Below, in pieces: positions 61,901-64,000 of a stretch of 64,000 nt of DNA. Where the stretch lies: the NCBI GenBank assembly GCA_030142905.1, contig JASJOG010000064.1, positions 558,001 to 622,000 on the forward strand. The letters are read 5' to 3'. The notes beneath the pieces were generated by a model. It was not told the origin of the DNA. It ran no database searches and saw only the letters and a list, made by a program, of their open reading frames with translations. Source of the DNA: Heliopora coerulea (taxonomy: Eukaryota > Cnidaria > Anthozoa > Scleralcyonacea > Helioporidae). The translations under genes were made by a program, and so were the position numbers. Numbering within the stretch: the stretch's first letter is position 1; every line of letters begins with the position of its first letter.

Positions 61901-62443
61901 TCTTACCTTCTATCGATTTAGGAAGAACCATTGTACGGATTTCTTGCTGTGGGAGCTTTCTTGGGTTTTGTAACTGGATTTGTGCTGATTATTGTTGGGG
62001 TGTGCATTTTCATCAAATGTTGTGATAAAGGTCGACTTGTGCCATATTACCGAGTAAGTACGCGTGCCGTTTAAATCATCCTACCTGTTGTGTTCTAGTG
62101 ATCATGGCGTTCCTATCTCGTCTTCCATTGTAGATTTTTTCTGGCAAACCAACGTATACTGCTCTACGAAACGAAGAAGGCGATGACAGCTCATATGCCG
62201 CCAATCCCGATGCACGGTAATTTGATGTATTTTAGTCTTTTACCGATATATTAGTAAGTAAAGTGCTTTCAGTATCTTTGTCGACGGTTGTTAGAAATGC
62301 GAAGCTCAACAAATTAAAGGCAACTGCTGGCCATCTTGATACCTGAGCCTGCTGGCTCCTTGTTCAATTTCTAGAATGACCTTTTCACAACGTGTTATGT
62401 AGAGACATGCTCTTCGTCATTCATTTTACCTTCTAGCAAGTGA
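45245..62443 (+). CDS. Type I membrane protein with DUF11-like repeats
   Basis: Exons: 45245-46980, 47370-47607, 48894-49041, 49637-49884, 50015-50238, 51649-51862, 54822-about 54955, 56415-57025, 58550-58892, 59265-59475, 60086-60138, 61703-61777, 61922-62053, 62134-62216, 62437-62443. All have GT-AG borders and matching phase except around exon 7, whose donor is unclear. The product is about 1,470 residues: signal peptide, N-glycan-dense N-terminal region, several beta-sandwich repeats of DUF11/isopeptide type, a polybasic possible furin site, one transmembrane helix and a roughly 45-residue tail. Phrases such as GEKVTFRITGTVP, GDVLNFTIVVKNVG and GDTLEFTVTITLPEVTTNL are the 'GDxVxFTIxVxN' signature of bacterial surface-protein repeats. 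I do not recognise an animal family, and integrin-like motifs are absent. A role as cell-surface adhesin or matrix receptor is inference. Confidence 0.8.
47778..47956. mobile_element. PIF/Harbinger-like MITE, GGGCTGTTTACACGG ends
   Basis: GGAGCTGTTTACACGGGCGA at the left and, inverted, GGGCTGTTTACACGGGCGA at the right, 179 bp apart. TTA lies before the left end and TTT after the right. Related in its ends to the element at 31423-31842. It sits in intron 2 of the membrane-protein gene. Confidence 0.78.
48105..48690. repeat. Dispersed repeat, copy 2 of 2
   Basis: Same family as 960-1525: 'ggtctgtcggtaca', 'gtctgtcgcggattaggtttgcgtttg', 'cttgtcggtacattttg' and the right edge 'acttccaaattttaggctacgcc'. 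Located in intron 2 of the membrane-protein gene. The edges 'agcgtaggcagggg' and 'ggctacgcc' are inverted, suggesting a DNA element. Confidence 0.6.
48894..49041 (+). CDS. Membrane-protein gene exon 3: start of a DUF11-like unit
   Basis: Follows exon 2 in phase 0, so that SATIGEK joins VTFRITGTVPITTNR. The pattern 'xxxGExVTFxIxxxVP' opens a DUF11/isopeptide-type unit. Exons 4 and 5 (49637-49884, 50015-50238) complete it, including DDAAMFTLQVSFFIRNIVGN, the 'aLxVsvxVxNvagN' strand typical of these repeats. Confidence 0.75.
50590..50760. repeat. Dispersed-family fragment
   Basis: The words 'caatatttcgagtttatttcagagtcatc' and 'aatatttcgatttatttcaaggccttcatcg' repeat here and match the inner part of the foldback at 36022-36271. 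Intron 5 of the membrane-protein gene. Confidence 0.5.
51296..51600 (-). mobile_element. LINE 3' end fragment
   Basis: The + strand reads 'tttatttaatcttatttaaa', 'aacggtaacccttcag' and 'gggccgtttacaatac', then degenerate 'tacttactac' words. It resembles the LINE 3' untranslated region at 37134-37320, so it is probably another 5'-truncated copy on the minus strand. It ends about 50 bp before exon 6 of the membrane-protein gene. Confidence 0.55.
51649..51862 (+). CDS. Membrane-protein gene exon 6
   Basis: 214 nt between CCTTGTAG and GTAAGA, phase 2 in and 0 out. It encodes ADKINSLVIVYENDVFQRNS, then GPVEIKYEATTSSTLPASE and SIVMFYTSLPKTLNQS. The last part parallels the 'VTYTSLPGT' strand that ends many bacterial DUF11 units. 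Confidence 0.75.
51961..52024 (-). repeat. tRNA-like sequence split by a transposon
   Basis: On the minus strand: TAGCTCAGTTGGCAGAGCAT (A box, D arm), then GTGGGTTCGATTCCTAG (B box, T arm). The remaining 5' part (from 'ctacggaggtcg' on the + strand) lies beyond the inserted element at 54084-54110. The anticodon stem pairs badly, so a SINE head or tRNA relic is more likely than a functional gene. Confidence 0.65.
52025..54083. mobile_element. 2.06-kb element with CAGGGGTGGATC ends
   Basis: CAGGGGTGGATC at the left is the exact inverse of GATCCACCCCTG at the right. A 5-bp direct repeat GCTAC flanks it (52020-52024 and 54084-54088). The subterminal 'ctagtttccggaaactagtc' and 'ctggaaactagtcac' are related inverted words. 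The interior holds degenerate tandem units around 'ttaaccttcctgccaatctgctg...actaagat', and no transposase frame. A related copy starts at 62714. The ends suggest a hAT-type element, though 8 bp rather than 5 would be the usual duplication. Confidence 0.8.
54084..54821. other. Intron 6 remainder
   Basis: The tRNA-like remnant comes first, then an inverted pair at about 54190-54365 ('aattatagaaggaagtttcgagtg' and 'cactcgaaattttcctctatcat') that may be another foldback. No exon is supported. Confidence 0.4.
54822..54955 (+). CDS. Membrane-protein gene exon 7 (end uncertain)
   Basis: A good acceptor (CTCGAATTTTTAG) continues exon 6 in phase with ILGAVVNDGSMRTYSVNFIL. No consensus donor follows. 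ATC|GTCGGG at about 54895 would join exon 8 directly in phase; AAT|GTCAAG near 54939 would need a further small exon, for which AAAAAGAATG at 55484-55493 (between TCCCTGCAG and GTAATT) fits by phase. I cannot decide. Confidence 0.5.
56415..57025 (+). CDS. Membrane-protein gene exon 8: DUF11-like units and polybasic site
   Basis: Starts ARFLTFRPDPYLTLTFESEN and contains two repeat openings: FDSGDVLNFTIVVKNVGVGN (near 56488) and VFTGDTLEFTVTITLPEVTT (near 56900). Between them lie four Cys positions (SWDCNQ, ELNCNLT, YQCLP) that could form disulphides. It ends in ASNARRRRLAR, a run that satisfies the furin rule R-x-(K/R)-R. Donor GCCAG|GTCAGT, phase 2, joins exon 9 as AR-QTRLVV. Confidence 0.82.
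57047..57405. mobile_element. TTTCACATATGAAA-rich palindromic MITE, copy 1
   Basis: Begins CTCTTACGAAAATTTCACATG and consists of many tandem, partly inverted 'tttcacatatgaaa' words. Intron 8 of the membrane-protein gene. The 61150-61480 copy ends with the inverse of the same terminal sequence (CATGTGAAATTTTCGTAAGGG), which defines the family's ends. Confidence 0.75.
57406..58549. other. Intron 8 remainder
   Basis: Contains G/C-homopolymer-rich patches (57565-57610 and 57655-57735) that resemble the edges of the dispersed repeats elsewhere in the window. The frame at 58187-58516 has no domain. No exon is supported. Confidence 0.35.
58550..58892 (+). CDS. Membrane-protein gene exon 9: DUF11-like unit
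   Basis: 343 nt between TCTTATCAG and GTATAG. RLVVLNPVSSQTTFTNGRNL, then EEETANTYAVKFTSITNVPD and LLAVKAKFLVVN follow the strand order of the other units. Phase 0 at the end, continuing directly into exon 10. Confidence 0.78.
59265..59475 (+). CDS. Membrane-protein gene exon 10: last ectodomain unit
   Basis: 211 nt between TGCGACAG and GTGAGA. SGIFYVNISHSSGSLYDAYD and VNVSDTVEGMDII match the 'vtyxIxvxNxgxxxAyDvxVsDtlp' core of a DUF11 unit better than any other exon. Exon 11 (60086-60138) adds VGQTVHFYYKSQFKVEVK, the next strands. Confidence 0.8.
61150..61480. mobile_element. TTTCACATATGAAA-rich palindromic MITE, copy 2
   Basis: Same word composition as 57047-57405 and ends ACATGTGAAATTTTCGTAAGGG. 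It sits in intron 11 of the membrane-protein gene. The left edge near 61150 is blurred. Confidence 0.72.
61703..61777 (+). CDS. Membrane-protein gene exon 12: juxtamembrane stalk
   Basis: 75 nt, phase 0 on both sides, between TTTTACAG and GTAAGT. It encodes LNSPAYGPEINSDACVVRND and a few more residues: a short extracellular stem before the membrane helix. Confidence 0.72.
61922..62053 (+). CDS. Membrane-protein gene exon 13: transmembrane helix
   Basis: 132 nt between GATTTAG and GTAAGT. It encodes a hydrophobic helix of about 24 residues (GFLAVGAFLGFVTGFVLIIV and on to CIFIK), with small-xxx-small packing residues, followed by CCDKGRLVPYYR. The Cys pair at the inner face could be palmitoylated, and YRIF across the exon junction fits the tyrosine sorting motif Y-x-x-hydrophobic. 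Confidence 0.83.
62134..62443 (+). CDS. Membrane-protein gene exons 14-15: cytoplasmic tail and stop
   Basis: Exon 14 (62134-62216) encodes IFSGKPTYTALRNEEGDDSS and YAANPDAR, with a second Y-x-x-hydrophobic motif (YTAL). A strong acceptor (CATTTTACCTTCTAG) at 62436 then adds a Lys and TGA (62441-62443) in the correct phase. The tail is about 45 residues and lacks any kinase or adaptor domain. Confidence 0.65.
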
Positions 62444-62713
62444 TTCTACTTGGAATCTTGTCGGGTAACATCCCCAGAGTACTTCACTTTTCTACTTTTA
62501 ATAATCCCGGCAAGCTTCCTCTTCGTTGTCGCTATCTGCGACACACTTTCGTCGCTCATTATCCTCTTTCTAGATGGTTTTAGATTCGATTCAAGTTCAG
62601 TTAAATTCAAGATTCAGGATAGTCTTAGAATCAATCGCTTTTAACCATTTAGCGTCTGAGATAAAAGTTTTGCTAAAATGCTTATTTTCATCTTGGTCAT
62701 GCACGTTGCTGTG
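62444..62713. other. 3' flank of the membrane-protein gene
   Basis: Presumed 3' untranslated region. Nothing else seen; no convincing polyadenylation signal before the next repeat. Confidence 0.4.
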
Positions 62714-64000
62714 CAGGGGTGGATCCAGACCGGTTCACTTGGTTTCCGGAAACCCATAAAATTTTCCTAAAAAATGAGCATGCACAATGTATTTGCTTTT
62801 ATTGTGTTTATTATCGCTTCTCTCCGCTGGCACCACCGGGCGCCATATTTGGCGGAATTCACCGCAAAATCGAACCGAATGAGCTCAAGGGATTCGCGTA
62901 TGGCGTGAGCCATCGCGTGGAAACTCGGAAACCAGTGCTTCTTGCGTGAAGCCCACGGAAACCCATCGAAACTTCATATTATTGGCTAAAACCTCACAGG
63001 CAATTAAAGTGAACCCATCGAAACTGTATTTTATTGGTCAAGCACCTTGAATTAATTAAGGTGAACCCATCGCAAACTCATCATCGATTGGCGCTACAAT
63101 GTGGCTGCGCGTGGACAATCCGTGTGTCGCAAATAAGATTGTTGTCTTTTTGATATTGGGCTCGTTTACGTGACCATTGGCCGGTTCTCTCCCGCAGAAA
63201 TATTGCACTTTATTTAGAATGTCTGGAAACCTGACCAGCTATTTCTCTTTCCGCCGACTTCTGAAAGTGGTGGAAAACGTCGACGGTTCAGGTATGAATG
63301 GCTAGTGCGCTCCCCATGGCTATTAAATGATTTCAAATTAATTGGCCATCCTACCTGTAATTCTTCAGCTCTATCAAGATAATTTGGAACTACATGTATT
63401 TAGCCTTCCTTCCTGCCATTCTGCTGTTGTATGAAGATAATTTGAAACATTTAGCCTTCCTACCTACCAATCTACTGTTGTATGAAGATAATTTTGAACA
63501 TTTAGCCTTCCTACCTGCCATTCTGCAGTTGTATGCAGATGATTTTGAACTAATCAGCCTTCCTACATACCATTCTACAGTGGTATCATGATAATTTTGA
63601 GCTGTTTAGCATTCCTACCTACTATTCTGCTGTTGTATGAAGATAATTTTGAACTATTCAGCCTCCCTACCTGCCATTCTGCAGTTGTATCAAGCCATTG
63701 AGGTCAATTTTGAATTAGTTCAAGATCTTGAAGTACTGGTATGCACCTCTTGCTAAGCTTGGGTATGAGATCCACCTGAACCTAGCTGTATGGTACAGCT
63801 ATTTGTGATGAAGCTTTTGGGGAGGTACTCCATAAATCAGTTTTGCAGCCTTTGTGCTACAAAAATGATTGGTGAAACACTATCCTTTGAAAATTGTGGC
63901 CTCCAAGGTTTGTAGAGTGTATCTATTGGAAGACGTAAGTGATGCTAAAATGGTACAATTTGAGGAATAAAGGTACCTGCATGTTTTTATGAAACGTCTT
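62714..64000. mobile_element. CAGGGGTGGATC-family element, cut by window edge
   Basis: Left end CAGGGGTGGATCCAGAC, with the same subterminal order as 52025-54083: 'gtttccggaaac', then 'gtgaac(c/t)...attggct(a/c)aa' blocks. The right end is not in the window. The interior carries a clear tandem array. No transposase is seen. Confidence 0.75.
63403..63700. repeat. Tandem repeat, about 51-bp unit
   Basis: Six imperfect copies of a unit that starts 'tagccttcctacctgccatt' and ends 'gaagataattttgaac'. A more decayed version of the same array lies in the 52025-54083 element (about 52800-53400). There are no spacers between units, so this is a satellite-like array inside the transposon. Confidence 0.88.

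Noticed and set aside
45245..62443. Integrin alpha subunit or cadherin
   Set aside because: No FG-GAP repeats, no GFFKR tail motif and no cadherin calcium motifs; the repeat pattern is DUF11-like.
63403..63700. CRISPR-like repeat array
   Set aside because: The units abut without unique spacers, and the context is a eukaryotic transposon.

Overview
The window is AT-rich animal genomic DNA with split genes, GT-AG introns and many transposon relics; nothing in it is prokaryotic. The repeat content (a BEL/Pao LTR element, a LINE ending in an ATT microsatellite, hAT, Tigger and PIF/Harbinger-like elements, tRNA-derived SINE pieces) and the two host genes fit an invertebrate, and I would guess a cnidarian, probably an anthozoan such as a stony coral. 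That assignment is inference and is not proven by any single sequence here.

Two host genes, both on the + strand, account for the coding sequence. Gene 1 (about 4.3-40.8 kb, some 15 exons) encodes a homologue of UIMC1/RAP80, the ubiquitin- and SUMO-reading subunit of the BRCA1-A DNA-repair complex. In order I see an acidic SUMO-interaction-like motif, an Abraxas-interacting-region-like segment, a UBZ4-type C2HC finger, a degenerate second finger and the conserved C-terminal ESPxK-F segment. I do not see the ubiquitin-interaction motifs that give the vertebrate protein its name. Gene 2 (about 45.2-62.4 kb, about 15 exons) encodes a type I membrane protein of roughly 1,470 residues. It has a signal peptide, a heavily N-glycosylated ectodomain built from DUF11/isopeptide-like beta-sandwich repeats of bacterial surface-protein style, a polybasic possible furin site, one transmembrane helix and a short tail with tyrosine sorting motifs. 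This is the least familiar object in the window.

The introns are a transposon museum. Intron 5 of gene 1 holds a BEL/Pao retrotransposon (11528-21067) with 164-bp LTRs, a tRNA-Lys-type primer-binding site and a 5-bp target duplication. Its gag is split by a 945-bp TTAA-flanked DNA element, which in turn was hit at its right end by a 2.38-kb hAT transposon with an almost complete transposase. Other layers are a 417-bp Tigger-like MITE at 3249-3665 that resembles, from memory, a mammalian Tigger-group repeat; several foldback/MITE families; a 5'-truncated LINE (minus strand, 37.1-38.0 kb); a 2.06-kb CAGGGGTGGATC-ended element that split a tRNA-like sequence (52025-54083); a second copy of that family running off the right edge; and two copies of a palindromic TTTCACATATGAAA element inside gene 2.

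The rest (1-4.3 kb, 40.8-45.2 kb and most intron sequence) is non-coding or repeat-derived. I saw no CRISPR array, no intact tRNA or rRNA gene and no host gene on the minus strand.
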